Program-made: the position numbers and the translations under genes
Notes under the pieces: model-generated
Told to the model about the DNA's origin: nothing
The model's input: only the letters and a program-made list of their open reading frames with translations
Database searches by the model: none
NCBI RefSeq assembly: GCF_000517545.1
Contig: NZ_BAIV01000024.1
Span: 39,329 to 103,328, forward strand
DNA length: 64,000 nucleotides
Source of the DNA: Bacteroides reticulotermitis JCM 10512
Lineage (GTDB): Bacteria; Bacteroidota; Bacteroidia; Bacteroidales; Bacteroidaceae
Direction: 5' to 3'
Shown here: positions 28,156 through 36,406 of the stretch, piece after piece
Layout of the letters: every line of letters starts with the position of its first letter
How positions within the stretch are numbered: position 1 is the first letter of the stretch

Positions 28156-30414
28156 TTACCGCTCCAGATACTTTTTAAAATGTCTGCCGGTAAGTGAGAC
28201 ATTATGCTCCGGCAGTGCATTGGGTAGACCTTCGAAAAGGACTTTACCTCCATCTTTGCCTGCACCCGGACCGATGTCGATTATCCAGTCCGCCTGACTG
28301 ATAATGTCCATATTGTGCTCGATAATTATAATTGTATTCCGGTTGTTGACCAGTTTATCAAACAGCTTGCTAAGCTTGGCTATGTCCGAACCATGCAAAC
28401 CTGTAGTCGGTTCGTCGAACACATAGATGTTGCCCTTTCTGCCCAACTCATTAGCTAACTTTAACCGCTGTCTTTCTCCGCCGGAAAAAGTATCGAGTGA
28501 CTGTCCTACCGTGATGTAGTCCAAGCCGACTCCGCACAGACGCCGGAGTGGCTCTGTTATCTCCCGTTCCTGAAAGAAGTGTGAAGCTTCGCTAATTGTC
28601 ATGCCAAGTATGTCGGTGATATTTTTGCCATACAGTTTATAGGGCAATACTTCGGGCTTGTACCCGCTACCTCCACAGTGTTCGCAACGGATTTCGACCG
28701 AATCCAGGAAAGCCAGATCGGTAGCAATGTATCCTAATCCTTTGCATTCGGGACAAGCTCCATCGGAATTGCTGCTGAACAGAGACTGCTTCACGCGATT
28801 CTCCTTGGCAAATACGGTTCGGATAATATCTAATATGCCGGTGTATGTAGCAATGTTGGAACGTTTACTACCACGCAATGCAGTCTGATCTATCAATACA
28901 ATGTCTTTGTTTCTTTGAATGAGCGACTTTACCAGCGAACTTTTACCTGAACCGGCCACGCCTGTTATTACGGTCAGTACCTCTTTGGGTATTTGTACCG
29001 ATACATCTTTCAGGTTATGAAATGTGATGTGATCAACGGTCAACATTCCCTTTCCTTTCCGGAAGTTGGACTTGAGTTGATTGTTGCGCATTAAATAGTT
29101 ACCGGTTAAGGTGCCCGATGTCCGCAGTCCGTTCAGATTACCTTCGTAAACAATATTCCCGCCATGCTTACCGGCACCGATGCCCATATCTACCACATGG
29201 TCGGCAATGTCTATTACATCCGGATCATGCTCGATAATTAGCACTGTGTTTCCTTTGTCCCGTAGGTCGATTAACAGCTTATTAAGTTTCTGTACGTCGT
29301 TGGGATGCAGGCCTACGCTGGGTTCGTCGAATATGTAAGTCAGATCGGTTAGGCTACTTCCTAAATGACGGACAAGCTTAACTCGTTGTGCTTCACCGCC
29401 TGATAAAGAAGCGGTTTGCCTGTCTAATGTCAGGTAGCCCAGTCCGATAGCCAATAAGTTTTGCAGGCTTTTCTGGATGGACTCTATCAAGGGTTGCACC
29501 GAATCAACTTGTATGGTTTTGATAAAAGCCAGTAACTCGTCTATTTGCATGCGGCAACAGTCGGCTATATTCTTGCCATCGATCCGGCATGCCAATACTT
29601 TTGCGTTTAAGCGTGCTCCGTTGCATAGCGGACATGTACTTTGTTTGACTACTTCTTTGAATCGGGCTGCATGTTTCTCGCTGACTGCCTTCGCATCTTT
29701 ATTGAAAAATGAACGCTCAAACCGTGGGAATACTCCTTCATACGTACCTGTCTTGGGAAATCGGGGATCCGGATTCGTCAACTTCAGATTATCCGCATCC
29801 ATCAGGTTGTGCCATTCCTCTTCGCTATAGTCTTTTATCTTCTTGTCATTATCGAAAAGTCCCGAATACACATAGCGGGTCCATCGCCATCCGCCTACTT
29901 CAAAACTAGGGAATCGGATTGCGCCTTCGTTTAGTGACTTCTCTTTGTCTATCAATTCGTCAACGTCTACCGCATTTACTTTTCCGAGTCCTTCGCAGCG
30001 TGGGCACATTCCCGCAGGATTGTTGAACGAGAAAGCTGTGGAGTGTCCTGCAAATGGTTGCCCGATTCGGGAGAATAAAAGTCGGAGTAGGGAATAGATA
30101 TCGGTAACTGTACCTACGGTCGAACGCGCATTGCCTTCGATCCGTTTCTGATTGACAATAATGGCCACCGATAAGTTTTCGATGCTGTCGACATCCGGCT
30201 TACCGTATTGTTGCAATCGATGGCGGATGAAGCTGTCGTACGTTTCATTCAGCAAGCGTTGCGATTCGGCCGCTATGGTTTCAAATACCAGTGAGGATTT
30301 ACCCGAGCCGGATACACCGGTGAATAGTGTGATCTTCTTTTTAGGGATTGTGACTGATATGTTTTTTAAATTATTCTCTCTCGCTCCTCTGACTATTATT
30401 ACCTCTTTGCTCAT
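28156..30414 (-). CDS. UvrA-like ABC ATPase (short class II type)
   Basis: A 752-aa protein with two ABC ATPase halves. Walker A motifs are GVSGSGKSSL (residues 33-42) and GVAGSGKSSL. Signature loops are LSGGEAQR and FSGGERQRLKL. Zinc-binding CPRC-GLGK, CPLC and CPEC/CEHCGGSGY clusters are present. It is about 200 residues shorter than housekeeping UvrA (about 940 aa), as in the UvrA2/drug-resistance subgroup. The start is the ATG at 30414; the upstream frame crosses the TACTTTTGC promoter box and the operator. It is divergent from an HxlR regulator and near a MATE pump, which suggests a role in resistance to a DNA-binding compound rather than general repair. That role is inference. Confidence 0.9.
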   Translation of the reverse strand: MSKEVIIVRGARENNLKNISVTIPKKKITLFTGVSGSGKSSLVFETIAAESQRLLNETYDSFIRHRLQQYGKPDVDSIENLSVAIIVNQKRIEGNARSTVGTVTDIYSLLRLLFSRIGQPFAGHSTAFSFNNPAGMCPRCEGLGKVNAVDVDELIDKEKSLNEGAIRFPSFEVGGWRWTRYVYSGLFDNDKKIKDYSEEEWHNLMDADNLKLTNPDPRFPKTGTYEGVFPRFERSFFNKDAKAVSEKHAARFKEVVKQSTCPLCNGARLNAKVLACRIDGKNIADCCRMQIDELLAFIKTIQVDSVQPLIESIQKSLQNLLAIGLGYLTLDRQTASLSGGEAQRVKLVRHLGSSLTDLTYIFDEPSVGLHPNDVQKLNKLLIDLRDKGNTVLIIEHDPDVIDIADHVVDMGIGAGKHGGNIVYEGNLNGLRTSGTLTGNYLMRNNQLKSNFRKGKGMLTVDHITFHNLKDVSVQIPKEVLTVITGVAGSGKSSLVKSLIQRNKDIVLIDQTALRGSKRSNIATYTGILDIIRTVFAKENRVKQSLFSSNSDGACPECKGLGYIATDLAFLDSVEIRCEHCGGSGYKPEVLPYKLYGKNITDILGMTISEASHFFQEREITEPLRRLCGVGLDYITVGQSLDTFSGGERQRLKLANELGRKGNIYVFDEPTTGLHGSDIAKLSKLFDKLVNNRNTIIIIEHNMDIISQADWIIDIGPGAGKDGGKVLFEGLPNALPEHNVSLTGRHFKKYLER

Positions 30415-30469
30415 AAGACATGCTCTTGGTTTGATGCAAAAGTAGAGCTTCTCTATGAGGTAGGCAATA

Positions 30470-30505
30470 AGTGATAAATTTATCACTCGGTGATCTTTTT
30501 ATCGC
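30470..30505. promoter_or_regulatory. Tandem operator between the uvrA-like and hxlR-like genes
   Basis: A perfect 18-bp palindrome AGTGATAAATTTATCACT (30470-30487) is followed, 19 bp later in phase, by a second degenerate site GTGATCTTTTTATCGC (30490-30505). They lie in the divergent promoter region, upstream of the UvrA-like promoter (TATTG about 20 nt from TACTTTTGC). This is a likely binding site for the divergently encoded HxlR-type regulator. Confidence 0.65.
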
Positions 30506-30562
30506 TATTTGAATGATAATTAATTAACTTTGCAGACTAACAGGTTAGGAGGGAAATTTATT

Positions 30563-30916
30563 ATGTATGTAAAGAAGAACCCGATGGATTATGCCGGTTG
30601 TCCGGTACGAATTGCTATAGATATCCTATCGTCCAGTTGGAATGCGTGGTTGCTTTCGGAAATAAACAAAGGAGTGGTGCGCCCCTGCGATTTGCAACGA
30701 AGCATAAGTGTTGCACCCCGGAGAGTTTTGACCAAGCAATTGGGCGAGCTGGAGAAAATGGGCATCTTGGAGAAAAAGGTCTACCCCGGCTTGCCGTTGA
30801 AAGTCGAGTACTACCTCACGGAGGCAGGGGAAGGATTGATTCAAATCTTGGATCAGCTTGAAGCGTGGGGCGGTAAATATCAAGATGATTTTGTGAATAA
30901 AACCGCTGGGATATAG
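30563..30916 (+). CDS. HxlR-family winged-helix transcriptional regulator
   Basis: A 117-aa regulator. The HxlR domain includes CPVRIAIDILSSSWNAWLLSEI, RPCDLQRSISVAPRRVLTKQLGELEKMGIL and the wing VYPGLPLKVEYYLTEAG. The conserved N-terminal cysteine (Cys14 in YAGCPV) is present, as in redox or electrophile-sensing members. The start is the ATG at 30563, preceded by a strong AGGAGGG at 30547-30553, unusual for this phylum. It is divergent from the UvrA-like gene and probably regulates it and itself. Confidence 0.9.
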   Translation: MYVKKNPMDYAGCPVRIAIDILSSSWNAWLLSEINKGVVRPCDLQRSISVAPRRVLTKQLGELEKMGILEKKVYPGLPLKVEYYLTEAGEGLIQILDQLEAWGGKYQDDFVNKTAGI

Positions 30917-30991
30917 TATCGCTCGTTTTTACGTACAGGTTTTTTCAAGTATGTCTTGGAAATCGGACAAGCGTTCGATGAGTTCACCGAC

Positions 30992-32332
30992 TTACCTATA
31001 CAGCTTGTATTGATTCCTGAATTTAAGATAGAATGGGGCTGCGAATATCAGCATTGCCGTCCAACCGATAACACAAGAGTAGGCGATTCCGTTTATTCCC
31101 AGCGTAGGTGAAAGAAGGTACGTGAATACAACCCTCAATGAAGTCTGAATGAGTGTACCAATCAGTGTGAGGTTCATATTGCCCATTCCTCTGAAAAAGC
31201 CCTGTACTCCATTGGTAAATGCCGGAAGAATGTAGAAGAAAGCCATCAAACCCAGGTATTGCGAGCCTAATGCGATGATATCACCGCTGCCTTCTTCTGT
31301 TACGAACATCCTCATGATCGGTTCTTTGAGTAGGAGAACAGTAGCACAGATCAACATCCAATAGATAACTTCGATCACCATTCCGTTTTTAAATCCATTC
31401 AAGATGCGATTGTATTTCTTTGCCCCTCTGTTCTGGGCTACGAATGTGGTGATTCCGTGTGAGACGCTTTGTTGTGGAGTAAAGGCGAAATCGTCGATGC
31501 GGCTTACTGCATTGAAGGCAGCTATCATATCTACTCCGTGTAAATTGACTGCACCCTGTATCAATAGTTTGCCTATGGGTTGGCAGGATTGTTGCAAAGC
31601 CGTAATGCTACCATACCCCAATGTCTTTTTCAACAGTGCCCGGTCGATTCTAAACTCCGAGTATCGCACTTGCAGTATCGGAATCTTCTTGTAGACATAA
31701 GCCACACAGAGCAGGGCTGAAACTGCTTCGGCTATTACGGTAGTTGTTGCAGAGCAGACAATGCCAAAATTCAGGCCTCCGATAAATATCAGGTCGAGTA
31801 CGGCATTGAGGGTGGCTGCGAAAGCCAAAAACTTCAAAGGAGTTTTGGAGTCGCCAATACTCTTGAGCGCAGCGGCTATTGAGTTATAGAAATAAGTAAA
31901 GGGGATTCCTAGGTATATTATTCGCAAATAAGTAGTCGCCATATCAAGAATTTCGGCCGGTGTGTTGAATAGTTCCAAGAATGGCCTGGCGGTGATAACG
32001 CCTATCAGCGTAAGTACCAACGAAAAGAATAGGCCGAAAACAGAGGTTGTAGCCATTTCTTTTTTGAGCATCTTGTAGTCTTTGGCTCCGAAAAACTCGC
32101 TCATAATGACGGAAGCTCCGATGCAAATACCCGATATGCCTAATATCAATATATTGGCTATAGGGGCGGTTGCTCCCACGGCAGCCAAAGCCTCTTTTCC
32201 GATGAAACGACCTACTATAATGGAATCCAGCGTGTTGTAAGTCAGCTGAAATAGATTTCCCAAAATCAAAGGAATGGAATATGTTACCAGCTGCCTGGAT
32301 ATTTTCCCTTCCGTCATGTGCATTATTGCCAT
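30992..32332 (-). CDS. MATE-family multidrug efflux transporter
   Basis: A 446-aa membrane protein with about twelve hydrophobic segments and the duplicated MATE architecture. The N-terminal half begins GKISRQLVTYSIPLILGNLFQLTYNTLDSIIVGRFIG, a family hallmark, and the second half has an equivalent bundle. It probably exports cationic drugs or metabolites by Na+ or H+ antiport. It lies convergent with the HxlR gene (75-bp gap). Confidence 0.9.
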   Translation of the reverse strand: MAIMHMTEGKISRQLVTYSIPLILGNLFQLTYNTLDSIIVGRFIGKEALAAVGATAPIANILILGISGICIGASVIMSEFFGAKDYKMLKKEMATTSVFGLFFSLVLTLIGVITARPFLELFNTPAEILDMATTYLRIIYLGIPFTYFYNSIAAALKSIGDSKTPLKFLAFAATLNAVLDLIFIGGLNFGIVCSATTTVIAEAVSALLCVAYVYKKIPILQVRYSEFRIDRALLKKTLGYGSITALQQSCQPIGKLLIQGAVNLHGVDMIAAFNAVSRIDDFAFTPQQSVSHGITTFVAQNRGAKKYNRILNGFKNGMVIEVIYWMLICATVLLLKEPIMRMFVTEEGSGDIIALGSQYLGLMAFFYILPAFTNGVQGFFRGMGNMNLTLIGTLIQTSLRVVFTYLLSPTLGINGIAYSCVIGWTAMLIFAAPFYLKFRNQYKLYR

Positions 32333-32656
32333 CCTATAAGTTTAAAACAATCGTTGTCTCGTCCTGAAAACGGTGCGATAAGTGGGTGCAAAAGTACTAT
32401 TTTCTATAATAAATCCGACTTTTGCTCTGTTAAATAACACTGAGTTTATTTATTTTATAAAAGCGAAGTAATACTGCGGCAACGGTGGATTGATTCTGGT
32501 TTTTAAGCTGCGTGGTTCTATCTTTTTCTGTATGTTTGTGTCATGAAAAGAAAGACGATGCGTACTTCTTTTGAAACCTTGGTTGAAAACGATTGGAGGT
32601 GTCCATCGGGAGATACAAGGGGAAACTTATTATTTACTAATCTTTAATATTGCGTA
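32333..32656. other. Intergenic region, promoter-like boxes only
   Basis: The region is AT-rich. TACTTTTGC on the minus strand near 32390 is a candidate -7 box for the MATE gene. A 34-codon frame at 32543 (MKRKTMRTSFETL...) starts right beside a TATGTTTGT box and is not convincing as a gene. Confidence 0.4.
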
Positions 32657-33019
32657 ATGACAAAATTAGAAGAATACTATTCAAAGCAGCCGGAGCCGGT
32701 ACAAGGGAGCCTGCTTGCGCTAAAGCATATAATTATGAGTGTAGATAAAGAGATAACTCATACGCGGGTTTTTCAAATTCCATTCTTCTTATACAAAGGC
32801 TGGAGGTTGGCCTTCCTACAGGTTTACGGGAAAAAGATCATGTTCTCAATCGTGATTGATCGATGTTTGCAACCTGCCACTAAAGGTCATAAGCGTAGAG
32901 ATGGTATGGGAGCTACATTCATGCTTGATTCCAACAAAGACCTTCCCATTGATGATATACTGCGTAGCCTTCGCGAACAAATTGCATGCTATGATAAGGT
33001 CGGTGTTAAGGTAGAATAG
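32657..33019 (+). CDS. DUF1801 domain protein
   Basis: A 120-aa YdhG/DUF1801-type protein: YYSKQPEPVQGSLLALKHII at the start and FFLYKGWRLAFLQVYGKKIMFSIV in the middle fit the family. The function is not established for the family. It precedes the sigma factor gene by about 70 bp, but a link is not evident. Confidence 0.75.
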   Translation: MTKLEEYYSKQPEPVQGSLLALKHIIMSVDKEITHTRVFQIPFFLYKGWRLAFLQVYGKKIMFSIVIDRCLQPATKGHKRRDGMGATFMLDSNKDLPIDDILRSLREQIACYDKVGVKVE

Positions 33020-33087
33020 TTACTTTTTTTATTGTTTTGTAATAAACAGGCTTTTATCTCCGACTATATAAGAAAACCAACGAATGT

Positions 33088-33563
33088 ATGGAGCATTTAC
33101 AAAAGGAGTTTCTCAAGATACTTGCGGATTATCAAGGCATAATCCATAAAGTGAACCTGATTTACTTTAGGTCGGAACCGGATAAGCAAGATAATTTTCA
33201 GGAAATAGTGTATCAATTGTGGCGATCTTTCCCTACATTGAAGGGTCGGGATAAATTAGCTCATGGATTTATGCGGTTGCAATCAATACTTCAATATCCA
33301 AAATAAGAAAAGATAGCAAACTTAAGTATTGTGATTCAATTCCGGATTTTATTGCAGCTGAGCAAAGTGAATCTAATGAGAATTATCATAAGCTAGTGGA
33401 AGCATTGTATCGGTTGAATGAGGTCGATAAGTCTATCATGTTGTTGTATCTGGAAGACTATAGTTATGAGGAAATCTCGGATATTGTAGGTATTAGTGCC
33501 TCAAATGTAGGTGTGAAGATACATCGTTTGAAAGTTCAATTACAAAAACAATTAAATAACTAA
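33088..33563 (+). CDS. ECF-type RNA polymerase sigma factor (one frame break)
   Basis: A sigma-70 family protein of about 158 aa. Region 2 begins with FLKILADYQGIIHKVNLIY and includes the -10-reading segment DNFQEIVYQLWRSFP. Region 4 includes VDKSIMLLYLEDYSYEEISDIVG with the HTH ISASNVGVKIHRLK. The frame breaks near 33258; one extra G restores DKLGSWIYAVAINTSISKIRK between the two regions. The downstream gene overlaps its transcription unit (4-bp gap) and encodes a membrane protein, an arrangement typical of sigma and partner genes. Confidence 0.88.
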
Positions 33564-33567
33564 AGGT

Positions 33568-34164
33568 ATGAAAGAGAGTAATATAAAAGAACTGTGGAAA
33601 TCGGGTACGGATTCAAATACTAAATCCTACTCTGATTCTGAATTGAATGAAATCATTGTAAGAACTGCTAAGAAGTCAATGAAAGCAGTCCAACTGGATG
33701 GCGTATTTCAATACGTTGTAATTGCAGTTGTAGTTTATTTAATCTTCACATTACTTTTTCGTAATAATAGTCTTGAAATGAAGCTGCTGGATTTTGCCGG
33801 ACTTACTATTTTGCTTCTATGTGCTTTCTTCTGGAAACGTTCGGACTATAAGATGGGTACATACAAATGTGATATGCCTGTTAAAGAGTGGTTGGAATAT
33901 CGTATCAATGAGCTGAATAAAACCGTTTACAGAAAAAAGAAATACAACAGACTTATTATCTGCCTGTCACTTCTTTTAGGCTTTGGGTTTCATGTGGTGC
34001 AGCAAATGCTAGTAAAAGCTCCTTTTAATCCCATACTTTCAGGTTCTATCTTCATCGCACTTGCCATCTTCTGTGTATTTATAACCCGCTCCCTGAATGG
34101 GAAATACCGGAAAACACGCGATGAGCTCAAAGAACTGTACCGGCAATTTGAAGAATCAAACTAA
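33568..34164 (+). CDS. Membrane protein paired with the ECF sigma factor
   Basis: A 198-aa protein I do not recognise as a named family. It has a soluble N-terminus of about 45 residues (KELWKSGTDSNTKSYSDSELNEI), two membrane segments (about 47-65 and 75-90), a basic cytosolic loop, two more segments (about 130-150 and 157-175) and a charged tail. The four-residue gap to the sigma gene suggests co-regulation and possibly an anti-sigma-like role. It lacks a visible zinc-binding anti-sigma motif, so that role is speculative. Confidence 0.7.
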   Translation: MKESNIKELWKSGTDSNTKSYSDSELNEIIVRTAKKSMKAVQLDGVFQYVVIAVVVYLIFTLLFRNNSLEMKLLDFAGLTILLLCAFFWKRSDYKMGTYKCDMPVKEWLEYRINELNKTVYRKKKYNRLIICLSLLLGFGFHVVQQMLVKAPFNPILSGSIFIALAIFCVFITRSLNGKYRKTRDELKELYRQFEESN

Positions 34165-34238
34165 GCTCTCAATTTGAACCGGTACGAAGTGTTTAGCCAA
34201 TGAACGTTCTATAAGATGAATACGGACTTGGGGTGGGG

Positions 34239-34850
34239 TTAATAACCATAACTCCCATCCAACAAGATCAGCTCGATCCGTTCATCGTCAAATTGCCCCT
34301 GAATAACACTGAGGTAATTACATATTTTGGTTTTCGATTTGCAGTCTACGCAAGTGCCGGCCTTGATGCAGGGATTCTTCTTCTGCAGGCGAACATTATC
34401 GAGTGGAGCGGCAATGTTTCTGATTCTTTCAATCGCAGCGTCATGATCGGCCACGATTTTGTTGACTCCTGCTATGAGGAAGACCTTTCGGGGCCCGTAT
34501 ATGATAGGAGCTACCCGAGTTCCGTTACCATCCATATTGAATAGTTTGCCATCCATGCTAATCGCATTCACGCTGCTAATGAAGAAGTCCGCATTGAAAT
34601 TATCCAAATAAAGCTTCCGCTTCTCTTCTTTGCTCAAGTTCTCGCGATACTTATCCAGCAAACGATACTGTCCCGTCCGGAGTAGGTGATAAACTCCCGT
34701 CTCTTCCAATGTGACGGAATCACCTACACCAACGACACTATCTACGGGAATCTGTTCTTTCAAGAAGTCGATTAATTGCTCCTTGTCTTTTAATAACGTT
34801 GTTTTTATTCTATTTCTCAGCAGTGCTTTGATCAGCATATTTATCTCCAT
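34239..34850 (-). CDS. LUD-domain protein (LutC/YkgG-like lactate utilisation family)
   Basis: A 203-aa protein with the LUD (DUF162) fold: RNRIKTTLLKDKEQLIDFLKEQ, VGVGDSVTLEETGVYHLL, DFFISSVNAISMDGKL and AGVNKIVADHDAAIERIRNIAAP. A C-terminal cysteine cluster (CIKAGTCVDCKSKTKIC) might bind a metal or Fe-S cluster. The start is the ATG at 34850 (an alternative is 34838). It lies downstream of fucP in the fucose locus; fucose breakdown yields lactaldehyde, so a role in lactaldehyde or lactate oxidation is plausible but unproven. Confidence 0.82.
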   Translation of the reverse strand: MEINMLIKALLRNRIKTTLLKDKEQLIDFLKEQIPVDSVVGVGDSVTLEETGVYHLLRTGQYRLLDKYRENLSKEEKRKLYLDNFNADFFISSVNAISMDGKLFNMDGNGTRVAPIIYGPRKVFLIAGVNKIVADHDAAIERIRNIAAPLDNVRLQKKNPCIKAGTCVDCKSKTKICNYLSVIQGQFDDERIELILLDGSYGY

Positions 34851-34951
34851 ACAGGCAGTTTTTACGTTGCAAAGATATAAAAAGCAATCTGTCTTTGCCC
34901 GCAATTCGGAGAATGAAATAAACAATCCTCTCTTCTTTTATGCTGAACAAG

Positions 34952-36264
34952 TTATTCAAGAACTCTTTTGTAAGAGCGATATCCGTAGATGGATACCACG
35001 ACAAAGCATATGAATGGGAGTATGAAAGATAAGTTCACAGCCGGCATATCAAATACTTCCTTCATATCGATGATTTTTGCTTGTAAAGGTGGCAATACAG
35101 AGCCACCGAGGATAGCCATAATTAGTCCGGCAGCACCGAACTTGGCGTCGTCTCCCAGCCTTTTAAGGCAATTCCATAAATTGTGGGGAACATTAAAGAC
35201 ATACAAGCTGAGATAGCAACCAAACAATATAGCCCCCAGATGTCGTGGAATACGATGGTTCCAACACAAAGAAAACCTCCAGCAATGGCTAAAATCATTA
35301 ATAGCTTGCCGGCATTGAGGTAGCGCAAGATGAAAGTACAAATGAAGCGGCTGATGCAGAAGATTACCATGGCAACAATGTTGTATTCCTGAGAAAGAAT
35401 CTCCGCACTTTTCTCGTCCATACCTTGTTCCATAAACAAACGCGTACCATATTGAATGATGAATGTCCAGCACATGATTTGTGCGCCTACATAAAAGAAT
35501 TGCGCAATAATACCTTCCCGGTAATTGTGGATGGAGAAAATACGTTTGATCGTCGGTATGAAATTAATGCTGTGCGACTGGTCTCCATTCTTAGGCATTT
35601 TGCTGAAGTAAATCAGTAGGAACATCAGCAGGATAACCAAACCAATACTCAGATAGGGGGCAATCAGCGTGGATAGATCCGCCTCTTTAATCACTTGGAA
35701 TTCGGCATCATTGAGTTCGTGCCGGGAAGCTGTATCCAATGGGTTGAGCCGTGCCAGAATAAAGTTCTTGGCGACAAACATGCCCAACAACGCGCCCATC
35801 GGGTTGAATGACTGAGCAAGGTTTAGTCTCCGGGTTGCGGTTTCTTCCGATCCCATGGACAAAATATAAGGGTTGGCACTTGTCTCGAGAAAAGAAAGTC
35901 CGCAAGTCAAAATGAAGTAAGCCAGCAGGAACGGATAATACTCGCCTGTCATCTTAGCGGGAAGGAAAGAAAGCGCTCCGATGGTATAAAGAGCAAGCCC
36001 TAATAGGATTCCGGCTTTGTATGAGTATTTGCGAATAAAGATTGCGGCGGGAAATGCCATAGCAAAATATCCTCCGTAGAATGCAACCATGACCAGAGTG
36101 CCATCAGTAGTGCTCATGCGAAATATCTTCGAGAAAGCTTTTACCATCGGATTGGTAATGTCATTGGCGAATCCCCATAAGGCAAAGCAGCTGGTAATCA
36201 GGATGAAAGGCAGCACATAGCTGATTCCGTCTTTATGTAGGATTGATTTGTTAGTGTCTTTCAT
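34952..36264 (-). CDS. fucP: L-fucose:H+ symporter (one frame break)
   Basis: A major facilitator of about 437 aa that imports L-fucose. It begins with a cytosolic tail and YVLPFILITSCFALWGFANDITNPMV, and contains LFLPAKMTGEY-like and LAYFILTCGLSFLETSANPYI segments typical of FucP. The frame breaks near 35160; one extra C restores YGIALKGLGDDAKFGAAGLIMAILGGSVLPPLQ, adding the last two membrane helices and the C-terminus. It follows fucI in the same direction. Confidence 0.9.
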
Positions 36265-36366
36265 TGTTCTTTGTTTAATTGTTAACTAATAGGGGATGCT
36301 CGGCTTTTCGCCGCCCACTTGGCAAGATGTTCATGGTATGAGGTATTTAAAAGGTATTGTTTGCGA

Positions 36367-36402
36367 TTGGTAGGGACAAGATTCTACCCCTGTCCCTACC
36401 AA
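36367..36402 (-). other. Intercistronic hairpin between fucI and fucP
   Basis: A perfect 12-bp stem (TTGGTAGGGACA / TGTCCCTACCAA) with a 12-nt loop lies 5 bp past the fucI stop codon. No T-tract follows on the transcribed strand, so it is more likely an mRNA processing or stability element than a terminator. Confidence 0.6.
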
Positions 36403-36406
36403 GTTG

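Noticed and set aside
32543..32647. A 34-aa frame MKRKTMRTSFETL.
   Set aside because: The only promoter box lies directly before its ATG, and nothing supports conservation.
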